Source: UBA6215 sp964484255 (GTDB taxonomy: Bacteria > Omnitrophota > Gorgyraeia > Pluralincolimonadales > Pluralincolimonadaceae). From it: a stretch of 64,000 bases of DNA. Positions 26,426 to 34,825 of this stretch are shown here, in pieces; position 1 is the first letter of the stretch, and every line of letters starts with the position of its first letter. The notes beneath the pieces were generated by a model. That model ran no database searches and had not been told where the DNA came from. It worked only from the letters and a program-made list of their open reading frames with translations. The stretch lies in the NCBI GenBank assembly GCA_964484255.1, contig CAZAEH010000004.1, positions 1 through 64,000 of the forward strand, written 5' to 3'. The position numbers and the translations under genes are program-made.

Positions 26426-28138
26426 CTACTCCTCATAGCCGTGCGTGATGCGCACGACCTCAGAAATTGTCGTTATGCCTTCCCTTACCTTATTAAGGCC
26501 GTCTTCCCTCAGGAGCTTCATGCCGTTGCGGCGCGCGGCTTCCCTTATCTCTTGCGAAGAAAGTCTCTTCACTATCATTTCGCGTATTTCGTCATTGTTG
26601 ACCAGAAGCTCAAATATTCCGATCCTTCCCTTATACCCGGTATAATTACACATCTTGCATCCCTTGCCCCTGAACAGCTGCATTCCTTCAACGGCTTTTG
26701 GATCGGCTGATTTTTGCCCGAGGACATATAACTCTTCATATGAAGGTTTATACGGCTCCTTGCAGTTCTGGCATATCTTGCGCACAAGCCTCTGGGCCAT
26801 TACCGCCTGGACCGTAGAACTGACGAGATATGACTTGACACCCATATCTATTAGTCGGGTAAATGCGCCGGCGGCATCGTTGGTATGCAGAGTACTGAAC
26901 AGCAGATGTCCCGTAAGGGCGGCTTGTATGGCTATAGATGCGGTCTCAAAATCGCGGATCTCGCCGACCATTATTACATCGGGCGCCTGCCTGAGCATAG
27001 TCCTCAAGCCCGAGGCAAAGGTAAGGCCTATCGAAGGCCGTACATGGACCTGGTTTATACCCGATATCTGGTACTCGACCGGGTCCTCTACCGTTATGAG
27101 TTTTTTGTTGGGTTTATTTATATAGCTAAGGGCCGCGTAAAGAGTCGTCGTCTTTCCGCTTCCGGTAGGGCCCGTAATAAGCAACATGCCGTACGGCAGG
27201 TGTATAAGCTTCTCGAAAGTCTCGGCATCCTCATGGAGGAATCCGAGTTCAGCGAGGCCAAGCATAAAACTGGATTTGTCGAGGATCCTCATGACCACGC
27301 TCTCACCATATATAGCCGGAAGTGTAGAGACGCGCAGGTCAAGGTCCTTGCCCATGCCTTGTATCCTGATCCTGCCGTCCTGCGGAAGGCGCTTCTCGGC
27401 TATATTCATGCCCGCCATGATCTTAAGGCGGCTCAATATGGAAGGTTGCAGCTGTTTTGGGGGGCCGGGAACTTCATGCAAGACGCCGTCTATCCTGTAC
27501 CTTACGCGGAACTTGTCTTCAAGCGGCTCAACATGTATGTCGGAAGCGCGGTTCTTTACGGCTTCGGATATTATCTGGGTAACAAGCTTTATTATGGGTG
27601 CCTCGTCTTTTTCCTCTTCTTTCACGACTTCAGCCGCGACACCTTTAAAAGACACCGTCGCGTTATCATTCTGTTTCTGCGCAACGGCATCCAGTATGTT
27701 CTTGCTTCCTCCATAATGTTTCTCAAGCGCTATATTTATGTTCGACTCGGAGCTAAGCACAAAATCAAGCTTCGAACCTGTAAACGTTTCAAGGTTATCC
27801 TGTGCCAGAAGGTTAATGGGGTCATCCGTCGCAACGGTCAGGATATCATTCTCGAATTTTATGGGAACTAACTTGTGGCGGTATGCTAATGCCGGTTTTA
27901 CCTTGGAAAGGATATCGAAGGGGATCTCCATATCAAATATAGGGGTGCGCACAAGGGAGAATTCCTGGATTATAAGGTCCCTGAGCTGTTCGGTCTGGAG
28001 GAACCCTATACCGTTGAGGATATCGGAAAGGCGGTTTCCGGAATCAAGCTGCGATTTTAGGACACTCCTTAATTGGGATTCGTCAAGTATCCCTATCGAC
28101 TTGAGGTATTCGCCTATAAGCCTGCTTCTATTGATCAA
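26426..28138 (-). CDS. gspE: Type II secretion ATPase, GspE/PilB family (first of two)
   Basis: The 570-residue ATPase starts at TTG 28138, whose codon overlaps the TGA stop of the LarC-tail-like ORF; AGGGGGAG is about 11 nt upstream. It has an MshEN domain (about 3-145; RLIGEYLKSIGILDESQLRS), an ATPase core (Walker A ITGPTGSGKTTTLY near 320, Walker B APDVIMVGEIRD, His box TLHTNDAAG) and CQNC ... CKMCNYTGYKG zinc-binding cysteines. Length is normal for the family. Two complete GspE-type genes in series, both with intact motifs, suggest division of labour. Confidence 0.9.
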   Translation of the reverse strand: MINRSRLIGEYLKSIGILDESQLRSVLKSQLDSGNRLSDILNGIGFLQTEQLRDLIIQEFSLVRTPIFDMEIPFDILSKVKPALAYRHKLVPIKFENDILTVATDDPINLLAQDNLETFTGSKLDFVLSSESNINIALEKHYGGSKNILDAVAQKQNDNATVSFKGVAAEVVKEEEKDEAPIIKLVTQIISEAVKNRASDIHVEPLEDKFRVRYRIDGVLHEVPGPPKQLQPSILSRLKIMAGMNIAEKRLPQDGRIRIQGMGKDLDLRVSTLPAIYGESVVMRILDKSSFMLGLAELGFLHEDAETFEKLIHLPYGMLLITGPTGSGKTTTLYAALSYINKPNKKLITVEDPVEYQISGINQVHVRPSIGLTFASGLRTMLRQAPDVIMVGEIRDFETASIAIQAALTGHLLFSTLHTNDAAGAFTRLIDMGVKSYLVSSTVQAVMAQRLVRKICQNCKEPYKPSYEELYVLGQKSADPKAVEGMQLFRGKGCKMCNYTGYKGRIGIFELLVNNDEIREMIVKRLSSQEIREAARRNGMKLLREDGLNKVREGITTISEVVRITHGYEE

Positions 28139-28299
28139 AGCCCGACTTTCTCCCCCTTATATTTCACGAGCGCCGCGGCCGCTGCGCAATCACCATGTTC
28201 CGGAGAAACTTTGTTCACCTTGTCCTCAGGCAACCCAAGCTTTACCCTTATATTACCACATTTTGTATTTACTTCAACTATTTTACGGTCGGATGCCAA
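28135..28299 (-). CDS. 54-residue ORF resembling the C-terminal tail of LarC (nickel-pincer cofactor protein)
   Basis: A short frame starts at TTG 28299, with AGGT and AAGG upstream, and ends at TGA 28135-28137, interlocked with the TTG start of the following GspE gene. The product contains TKCGNIRVKLGLPEDKVNKV and SPEHGDCAAAAALVKYKG, which matches my memory of the C-terminal LarC pattern (t.yG.vRVKv...g.vvn..PEyeDCr..A). No rest of LarC is in the window. It could be a small coupled gene or a degraded remnant. Codon coupling on both sides argues for a translated gene; the family match is by eye. Confidence 0.5.
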   Translation of the reverse strand: MASDRKIVEVNTKCGNIRVKLGLPEDKVNKVSPEHGDCAAAAALVKYKGEKVGL

Positions 28300-28310
28300 C
28301 CTTTCGATAC

Positions 28311-28706
28311 CTATTTCCTGGTAATAATAAAAACCGTCAAAAGCACTATCAGGATAAAGACAAGAATATAGAAATCGTTCAGGTAAACGAAATCCCTGAC
28401 TTTATCAAAAAGCGAATACCTTTGCCTGCTTTGGGGTTCACTCGGAGGGGATAGATGATAGATGGGGACAGACTGGTGTTTTAGCACCTTTAGGCGGCTC
28501 TTAAGGGCCTCGACCTGTCCCTTCCTGAGCCTTATGAACTCCCCTCCTATCCTGTAGGCCGGGATCTTGCCTTCGGCCACGAAAGACCTGACATCCCCCT
28601 CGTCCAACTCGAGTATGCTTGCAGCTTCCTCGATAGTTATAAGCCTTTCGCGGTCGCTTTTCCCGTCCGGGACTCTATTTAATTCTCTCCGAGCTGATCC
28701 ATTCAT
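28311..28706 (-). CDS. Membrane-anchored excisionase-family (HTH_17-like) protein
   Basis: This 131-residue protein has an N-terminal helix-turn-helix module of the excisionase/MerR-like type (about 20-70; LITIEEAASILELDEGDVRS then IPAYRIGGEFIRLRKGQVEA), a linker, and one C-terminal membrane helix (FYILVFILIVLLTVFIIT). It would be tail-anchored with the HTH facing the cytoplasm. It overlaps the bactofilin gene upstream by 32 bp, and that protein ends in a related HTH. Direct DNA binding is not shown; the fold in this setting may bind protein or DNA. Confidence 0.72.
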   Translation of the reverse strand: MNGSARRELNRVPDGKSDRERLITIEEAASILELDEGDVRSFVAEGKIPAYRIGGEFIRLRKGQVEALKSRLKVLKHQSVPIYHLSPPSEPQSRQRYSLFDKVRDFVYLNDFYILVFILIVLLTVFIITRK

Positions 28707-29208
28707 CTATTTTAGCTTTGTCAAAATGAAGTTTATCGCCTTCCCTGATGGACGGCAGTTTTCCGTTAGATGTCCAATCCGATACGACGGAGATATCCAC
28801 TTCCAGATACCTGGCAACCTCATCTATATCCATCAACTGCGCTCCGGATTGGGAAACGCTTTTTATCCCGGAGGTCATCTGGCAGTTCCCGTTCAAGACA
28901 GAACCCTTGCCCACCTCAAGCAGGGGAGTGCGTATATTGCCGTCCACCCTGGCGGGTGAAATAAGCTTCAGGGATTTCTTCGCGACAACCTCGCCTGTTA
29001 CCCGGCCGGCTATAGTAATCTCGTCGCCGGTTATGTTGGCGTTGACGAAAGCCTTCTCGCCTATGGTCAAAGTCCCCTTTGTGTCCAGGGTACCTTCGAA
29101 CCTGCCGTTTATCTGCAGGTTCACGGGATCTTTGAACGACATGGTGCCTTGCATGCTGGCGTCTACGTCCAATACCTTCTCTTCAACCTTCTTGTTCTTG
29201 CCTATCAT
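28675..29208 (-). CDS. Bactofilin fused to an excisionase-type helix-turn-helix domain
   Basis: I prefer ATG 29208 (177 residues) to the TTG six bases upstream, since AAGGGGG sits at suitable spacing. Residues about 15-105 are a bactofilin (DUF583) beta-helix: LQINGRFEGTLDTKGTLTIG, AFVNANITGDEITIAGRVTG, PARVDGNIRTPLLEVGKGS. Bactofilins polymerise into membrane-near filaments. Residues about 125-177 are an excisionase-type HTH (QLMDIDEVARYLEVDISVVS, then KLHFDKAKIDEWISS). The combination is unusual. It leads the T2SS-like gene run and overlaps the membrane-anchored HTH gene; it could position the secretion machine. Confidence 0.8.
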   Translation of the reverse strand: MIGKNKKVEEKVLDVDASMQGTMSFKDPVNLQINGRFEGTLDTKGTLTIGEKAFVNANITGDEITIAGRVTGEVVAKKSLKLISPARVDGNIRTPLLEVGKGSVLNGNCQMTSGIKSVSQSGAQLMDIDEVARYLEVDISVVSDWTSNGKLPSIREGDKLHFDKAKIDEWISSERIK

Positions 29209-29243
29209 CGCCAAGCACCCCCTTTCCTTTATCGGATATATTT

Positions 29244-29924
29244 TCAGATATCCGACATCACCTTCCAGTCCGCCCTTGCCACGCCCTTGAGTTGGCGTAT
29301 CTTGGAGATTATCTCATTGTCATATTCGTTGCTTAAAAGCTTGAGGTTTATCCTTAGGACCATGCCCTCGCAGCCCTGCATTCTTTTAGCGTCGAAATCC
29401 TTTATCTCAATATCATATTCTGAAAGTACGTCGCGTATCTCCTCCAACTGGACAACCCCGCTCGGTACCTCTATCTCGAGCGATTTATACCAATCCTTGC
29501 GAATCATTATCTTTTCCACCCTGTTGAGAAAGAAGAGAGTGGCAAGCACTATGGCTGTAGCGGCGGCCGCAGGAGCAAAAACACCGGCGCCGACTGCAAG
29601 GCCTATGCCGGCCACGGTCCAAAGGCTTGCGGCGGTCGTAAGCCCTCTTACCGATGCCTTGAACCTGATTATGGTACCGGCACCCAGAAAACCTATACCG
29701 CTTACCACCTGCGCGGCGATCCTGCCCGGATCGGGTGTAGAAAGTCCCCTGTATATATCGAATATATGCATGGATGTCAGCATTATAAGGGTAGAGCCCA
29801 CGCCTACGAGTATATGGGTCCTGAAACCCGCAAGTCTGCCGTGTATCTCGCGCTCATATCCCACCAACCCGCTCAGAAAAGCGGCAAGACATAACCGTAT
29901 TATCATCTCGTAATCGGAAAGCAT
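29244..29924 (-). CDS. MgtC/SapB family membrane protein
   Basis: A 226-residue inner-membrane protein with the MgtC signature: RLCLAAFLSGLVGYEREIHG (membrane helix and ER motif), RTHILVGVGSTLIMLTS, AAQVVSGIGFLGAGTII and RGLTTAASLWTVAGIGLAVG. Its soluble C-terminal tail (about 150-226) is ACT-like. MgtC proteins act in Mg2+ limitation and in inhibition of F-type ATP synthase in some pathogens; the role here is not shown. It stands between tsaD and the bactofilin gene, with short gaps both sides. Confidence 0.92.
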   Translation of the reverse strand: MLSDYEMIIRLCLAAFLSGLVGYEREIHGRLAGFRTHILVGVGSTLIMLTSMHIFDIYRGLSTPDPGRIAAQVVSGIGFLGAGTIIRFKASVRGLTTAASLWTVAGIGLAVGAGVFAPAAAATAIVLATLFFLNRVEKIMIRKDWYKSLEIEVPSGVVQLEEIRDVLSEYDIEIKDFDAKRMQGCEGMVLRINLKLLSNEYDNEIISKIRQLKGVARADWKVMSDI

Positions 29925-29944
29925 CGTCTCTTCTCCTATCCTGT

Positions 29945-30940
29945 TCAGACGGCCAGGTCCGGACGGACCTTTAGTCCCGCACCGGACTTTATCCTCTTCA
30001 CGTATAACATGTATCCGGCTGCCGCGATCATCGCGCCGTTATCCAGTGAAAGCCTCATCTCCGGGAACACAATGTCTATACCGCTCTCTTCACCTGCCTC
30101 GGAAAGCCTCTCGCGCAGAAGCCTGTTGGCGCTGACCCCTCCGCCCGTTATAAGCACATCCGCCCTCTGTTTCAGGCAGGCATATACAGCCCTCTCAACC
30201 ACATACTCAACGGCTACCCTCTGGAAACTTGCGGCGATATCCGATATCTCTCTGGCCCCCGGCTTGCGGCCTTTCGTATGATATAATACCGCCGTTTTTA
30301 GGCCGCTGAAACTGAAATCGTATGAATCTTCTCCGAGAAACGGGATCTTGAACTTAACCGAACGGGGATCCCCGTTCACGGCGGCCTTCTCTATCGCGGG
30401 ACCTCCCGGATACCCTAAACCCAGGACTTTTGAGACTTTGTCGAAGGCTTCCCCGATTGCGTCATCCCTTGTCTGCCCCAGAAGTTTGAAGCTCCCGACA
30501 TCTCTGCACAAGACCAACCCTGTATGGCCGCCTGATATAACAAGTCCCATAAAAGGGAACTTTATGTCGGGGCGGTTTATGAGCCCGGAATACAAATGGG
30601 CCCACAGGTGATTGACCCCCACTACCGGGATATTAAGGGAATAACCGAGCGCCTTGGCAAAAGAAACACCTACAAGCAAGGCTCCCACCAAGCCGGGGCC
30701 TTTTGTAACAGCTATCATGTCTATATCGCGCGGGCGGATACCGGCGGTATCGAGCGCGTCCCTCACGACATAATCCATTACTTCCACGTGGTAACGGGTA
30801 GCTATCTCAGGGACCACTCCGCCATATTTCTTATGGAACTCCAGGGACGAGGCAACCGTATTGGATAATATCCGCCTCCCATCCTTTACTATGCTGGCAC
30901 CGGTTTCATCGCACGATGTCTCGATACCTAATACAAGCAT
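29945..30940 (-). CDS. tsaD: tRNA N6-adenosine threonylcarbamoyltransferase TsaD
   Basis: TsaD transfers the threonylcarbamoyl group to A37 of ANN-decoding tRNAs (t6A). The 331-residue protein has the family hallmarks: GIETSCDETGASIV at the N-terminus, the metal-binding histidines in VNHLWAHLYSG, GGHTGLVL, GGPAIEKAA, and ITGGGVSANRLLRE near the C-terminal half. Length is normal. Start ATG 30940 lies 3 bp after the polysaccharide deacetylase stop. Partners TsaB, TsaC and TsaE are not in the window. Confidence 0.97.
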   Translation of the reverse strand: MLVLGIETSCDETGASIVKDGRRILSNTVASSLEFHKKYGGVVPEIATRYHVEVMDYVVRDALDTAGIRPRDIDMIAVTKGPGLVGALLVGVSFAKALGYSLNIPVVGVNHLWAHLYSGLINRPDIKFPFMGLVISGGHTGLVLCRDVGSFKLLGQTRDDAIGEAFDKVSKVLGLGYPGGPAIEKAAVNGDPRSVKFKIPFLGEDSYDFSFSGLKTAVLYHTKGRKPGAREISDIAASFQRVAVEYVVERAVYACLKQRADVLITGGGVSANRLLRERLSEAGEESGIDIVFPEMRLSLDNGAMIAAAGYMLYVKRIKSGAGLKVRPDLAV

Positions 30941-30943
30941 GGA

Positions 30944-32077
30944 TTATTCCGCCAATTCCGAAACGGGCACGGCCTCTACACCCCTTGTCTTGAGGGTAGG
31001 CATCAATTGCCCGAGCACGGAAATGGTATTGGGCCTGTCGTGGCCTATAGCCACAGCGCTGCCGTTCTTAATGGCTGCGCTTACGGCCTTTTCGAACTGG
31101 GCTCTTATATAATTCTCATTACTTTCATTATCAAGGAATATCGACCTCTTAGCGAACCTTACGCCTATCTTTTTGGCAATATATTCCCCTGTAGAATCAT
31201 TGGTCACAAGGCTGTCCAGAAAGAACATATCCCTCTTCTTCAATTCTTCCAGGAACACACCCATAAGCCGCGGGTCTTCCGTGGCCTTGGAGCCTTCGTG
31301 GTTGTTCGCTCCGACGGCATACGGGACACTGGCCAAAGCTTTATTGAAAGTCACCCTTATCTGATCGTCACTCATGGTGGTAAGCAGCGTCAGGGTCTCA
31401 AGCCTCATCTTGGCTTTCGGTTCCATGGGCATATGCACGATTATCTCGAACCCTTTCTCCCTGGCCTTCTGCGCAATTTCGGTGGAATAAGGAAGGGAAG
31501 GCAATATGGAAAGGGTGACAGGTTCATCTATCTTCATCAGGCCCTGCAGGTTCCTTGCACTGTAGCCCCAGTCATCCAGGACTATGGCAAGTTTAGGGAG
31601 TTTCTCTTTCGGCGGGACTACCGGTAAGACCGGAACGGCAGGAACCTCGGCTTGGGCAGCGAGCTTGTGTATAAGGGTCAGGCGCAGCACGGGGATATCC
31701 GAGTTACGCTCTGTGATTATGTATGAGACCTCTTCCCTCGCATGTTTTTTGCCTTTTACGGAGACCTCCCTTATCCCCCTGACCTCGCCTCTTATATCGA
31801 AACCGCTCTTCCTAAGCGACTTCTCGAGAGAACGGCGGAAGTCGGCAAACTTGAAATCATCTTTTACCCAATAACGCCTCTCCGTGTATACATGCCTGAA
31901 CTTTCCGACCATGTCCCTGGAAGAGACCTTGGCAGCCGCAAGCTCCTTCCCGACTACCTTATCCAACGGACGAGATGCCAGGAACCCGGATATAGCGCCA
32001 TAAATATACATGGCGGTTATCACCGTTGCGGCAACTACCACTATGTGGGATGATCTTATTTTTTTTATTCTTTTCAT
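30944..32077 (-). CDS. Divergent polysaccharide deacetylase family protein (YibQ/DUF610-like)
   Basis: The 377-residue protein has an N-terminal membrane anchor (HIVVVAATVITAMYIYGAISG) and a periplasmic region (about 40-145). A C-terminal deacetylase-like domain follows (about 150-375) with KLAIVLDDWGYSARN, TLSILPSLPYSTEIAQKARE, EIIVHMPMEPK and AIGHDRPNTISVL. The pattern is that of the divergent family found downstream of ctpA in many bacteria; the DD and H-M-P-M-E-P motifs are its signature. It overlaps ctpA by ATGA, the usual pair with envelope protease and amidase or deacetylase. Substrate is uncertain. Confidence 0.88.
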   Translation of the reverse strand: MKRIKKIRSSHIVVVAATVITAMYIYGAISGFLASRPLDKVVGKELAAAKVSSRDMVGKFRHVYTERRYWVKDDFKFADFRRSLEKSLRKSGFDIRGEVRGIREVSVKGKKHAREEVSYIITERNSDIPVLRLTLIHKLAAQAEVPAVPVLPVVPPKEKLPKLAIVLDDWGYSARNLQGLMKIDEPVTLSILPSLPYSTEIAQKAREKGFEIIVHMPMEPKAKMRLETLTLLTTMSDDQIRVTFNKALASVPYAVGANNHEGSKATEDPRLMGVFLEELKKRDMFFLDSLVTNDSTGEYIAKKIGVRFAKRSIFLDNESNENYIRAQFEKAVSAAIKNGSAVAIGHDRPNTISVLGQLMPTLKTRGVEAVPVSELAE

Positions 32078-33369
32078 TTTTTCGTAGCGAAGGTTTTATA
32101 TATCTTCATGGTCTTTATCGCATCGATTGCACCTTGCAGCTGGTTATCGTAATCGGCTTTCTTGGATGCCGGCGCACCTTTTTCCTGCTCCAATTTATCG
32201 AATACCTCATCGGGGTTTTTCTTGCCTTCGGTCTCCTGCTTATTCAGCTGTTCACGCTCTATCACAAGGTCCGGGATTATACCCTGCCCATGTATGGAGC
32301 GCCCGTTGGGTGTATAATATTTACTGGTGGTCAACCTTACAGCAGAACCGTCGGACAAAGGTATTACTGTCTGCACCGATCCCTTCCCGAAGCTTTTTAC
32401 GCCTACTATTATGGCCCTCTTCAAGTCCTGCATGGCCCCGGCCACTATTTCCGAAGCTGAAGCCGAACCCTGGTCTACTATGACTACCATAGGCATATCC
32501 GTTCTTGGGTGCTTGTCTTTAGCCCTGAACTCCATGGCCTGCTTGCCATCCCTTCCTTTAGTATATACTATAAGCTCACCGGCGGGCAGGAATTTGCCTG
32601 CGACATCGGCAGCCACGTTAAGGAGCCCGCCAGGGTCGTTCCTGAGGTCAAGGACAAGACTGTCTATGCCCTGCTTTTCGAGGTCCGCAAGCGCATCCTC
32701 AAGGTCCTTGGCCGAACGTTCTTGAAAGACGCTTAGTTTTATGTAGCCGATCTTGTCTTCAAGAACCTTCGCCTCTTTTATGGATTTTACCTTGATGGTA
32801 TCCCGCGTTATACTGAAATCGAGTATTTTGCCTTCGCCTTCCCTCAGGACTGTTATAGTGACGGAAGTCCCCGGCTTACCGCGCAACTTCTTTACCGCTT
32901 CAAGCAGCGTTATGCCCCTGGTTATCTCATTGTTTATCTTTACTATCCTGTCCTGGGACTTGACACCCGCCTTGAATGCCGGGGTGTCCTCTATAGGGGC
33001 TATGACCGTAAGCAGGTCGTCCTTTATTGCTATCTCGATGCCGATGCCCCCGAATTCACCCTCGGTCTCGACTTTCATCTCCGTATAGGTCTCGGGATCC
33101 ATGAATTCACTGTACTTATCAAGGGATTGTATCATCCCTTTGAGGGCGCCATAAATAAGGTCTTTCGCTTTGACGTTGTCTACATATTCGGAGCGCACCA
33201 TGGTCAGGACATCCGAAAACAGCTCAAGCTGCTTATATATGTCCTCTGGCTTCTCCTGAGCTTTTTCCTGGGTCTCTTCTTTAGCCTTCTCCACCGTCGC
33301 AGGATAAACAAAGCCCGGAACGGCAATAGCGGCCGCCAGCACCAGCAATAAAAATCTCTTCTTGAACAT
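32074..33369 (-). CDS. ctpA: C-terminal processing peptidase (S41 family)
   Basis: This 431-residue periplasmic serine protease has a signal peptide (FLLLVLAAAIAVPGFVYPA), a PDZ domain (about 105-185; GIGIEIAIKDDLLTVIAP, AGVKSQDRIVKINNEI) and an S41 domain. The catalytic Ser is in DQGSASASEIVAGA and the Lys lies 25 residues on in GVKSFGKGSVQ, the standard Ser-Lys dyad. The tail (about 380-431) is charged. By family it trims C-termini of envelope proteins and works with lipoproteins. It follows gatB by 19 bp. Confidence 0.95.
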   Translation of the reverse strand: MFKKRFLLLVLAAAIAVPGFVYPATVEKAKEETQEKAQEKPEDIYKQLELFSDVLTMVRSEYVDNVKAKDLIYGALKGMIQSLDKYSEFMDPETYTEMKVETEGEFGGIGIEIAIKDDLLTVIAPIEDTPAFKAGVKSQDRIVKINNEITRGITLLEAVKKLRGKPGTSVTITVLREGEGKILDFSITRDTIKVKSIKEAKVLEDKIGYIKLSVFQERSAKDLEDALADLEKQGIDSLVLDLRNDPGGLLNVAADVAGKFLPAGELIVYTKGRDGKQAMEFRAKDKHPRTDMPMVVIVDQGSASASEIVAGAMQDLKRAIIVGVKSFGKGSVQTVIPLSDGSAVRLTTSKYYTPNGRSIHGQGIIPDLVIEREQLNKQETEGKKNPDEVFDKLEQEKGAPASKKADYDNQLQGAIDAIKTMKIYKTFATKK

Positions 33370-33388
33370 CTCTTCTCCTTCCCCCCGG

Positions 33389-34825
33389 TTATTTTTTGCC
33401 CGCGAGCCTTTTTCTCAAAACTTCATTGACCATGGCAGGGTTCGCCTTACCTCTGGTCTTCTTCATGACCTGCCCGACCAGGAACATCAGCGCGCTATCC
33501 TTGCCCTTCATGAAATCCTCTACCGTCTTGGAATTATCTGCTATGGCCTCATCGGCAAACTTCTCCAGCTCCGAGGCATCGGAGATCTGCGACAGCCCTT
33601 TTTCCGATATTATCACCGAAGCCTCTTTCCCTGTATCACACATCTCCAGGATTATTTCCTTTGCCATCTTGCCGCTTATCTTCCCGGAATCTATCTCTTT
33701 AAGCAGCCCGGCCAGCGAAGCAGGTTTCATCTTAAGGGCGGCTATGGACATCCCCTTAGAATTCAAATATGCCGATACATCCCCCATCATCCAGTTGGAG
33801 ACCGTTTTCGGTTTATCATAATTTTTCAGGCATTCCTCAAAATAATCTGCGTTCTCCTTCTCCTGCGTCAACACTTCGGCGTCATAATCGGGCAAGCCGA
33901 GCGAATTTAGGAACCTTTCCTTCCTTGCCTTGGGTAATTCAGGAAGTGAAGCCTTCTGAGCTTCCACGACGGTCCCATCCAGGACAAAAGGCACAAGGTC
34001 CGGCTCGGGAAAATACCTGTAATCGTGAGCCTCTTCCTTAGAACGCATTGAAATGGTGATGTTCCTCTCGGGGTCCCAAAGCCTGGTCTCCTGGACTATC
34101 CTTTCTCCTGTATTAAGCAACCCCGCCTGCCTGCTTATCTCAAACTCAAGCGCTGCCTTGACACCCTTGAAAGAGTTCATGTTCTTGACCTCGGCCTTAG
34201 TACCCAGGCCCTTATCCCCTTTAGGCCTTAAGGATATGTTGGCGTCACAGCGCAAGCTGCCTTTTTCCATATCGCAATCAGATACATCCAGATACTTTAA
34301 CAGCAGTTTGAGGTTAGTAAGGTACTGGTATGCTTCGTCGGGGGAATTGATATCGGGTTCACTGACTATCTCAAGCAGGGGCATCCCGGAACGGTTAAAA
34401 TCGACAAGGCTCGAATTCTCTCCCTCTTCATGGATGAGCTTTCCGGCATCTTCCTCCATATGGACCCTTTTTACGCGTATCGTCTTTGCGGCACCCCCGG
34501 GTTCTATCTCTATTTTCCCGTTCTCCGAAAGGGGTTCGTCATACTGGGATATCTGGTAATCTTTCGGCAAGTCCGGATAGAAATAGTTCTTCCTGTGGAA
34601 TTTGACTTCACCTGATATCTTGCAGCCAACGGCAAGCGCAGCCTTTACGGCAAGCAGAAGAGCTTTCTTGTTAAGCACCGGCAGGACGCCGGGAAAACCA
34701 AGGCAAACAGGACACGTGTGCGAATTTGGAGAACCGCCAAATTCGGTCGTGCAGCCGCAGAACATCTTTGAAGATGTTTTTAGCTGTACGTGCACCTCAA
34801 GCCCTATTACAGGTTCGTAGTCCAT
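33389..34825 (-). CDS. gatB: Aspartyl/glutamyl-tRNA amidotransferase subunit B
   Basis: GatB is the tRNA-binding and kinase subunit that, with GatA and GatC, converts mischarged Glu-tRNA(Gln) or Asp-tRNA(Asn). ATG 34825 (478 residues) overlaps the gatA stop in TGATG. Seen: YEPVIGLEVHVQLKT, the zinc cysteines in FCGCTTEFG and CPVCLGFPG, GGAAKTIRVKRVHMEEDAGK, and a C-terminal YqeY-like domain ending EVLRKRLAGKK. The presence of GatCAB implies indirect Gln- and/or Asn-tRNA charging in this organism. Confidence 0.97.
   Translation of the reverse strand: MDYEPVIGLEVHVQLKTSSKMFCGCTTEFGGSPNSHTCPVCLGFPGVLPVLNKKALLLAVKAALAVGCKISGEVKFHRKNYFYPDLPKDYQISQYDEPLSENGKIEIEPGGAAKTIRVKRVHMEEDAGKLIHEEGENSSLVDFNRSGMPLLEIVSEPDINSPDEAYQYLTNLKLLLKYLDVSDCDMEKGSLRCDANISLRPKGDKGLGTKAEVKNMNSFKGVKAALEFEISRQAGLLNTGERIVQETRLWDPERNITISMRSKEEAHDYRYFPEPDLVPFVLDGTVVEAQKASLPELPKARKERFLNSLGLPDYDAEVLTQEKENADYFEECLKNYDKPKTVSNWMMGDVSAYLNSKGMSIAALKMKPASLAGLLKEIDSGKISGKMAKEIILEMCDTGKEASVIISEKGLSQISDASELEKFADEAIADNSKTVEDFMKGKDSALMFLVGQVMKKTRGKANPAMVNEVLRKRLAGKK

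Noticed and set aside
26885..27871. 328-residue plus-strand frame opposite gspE
   Set aside because: Antisense to Walker and zinc motifs of a real ATPase.
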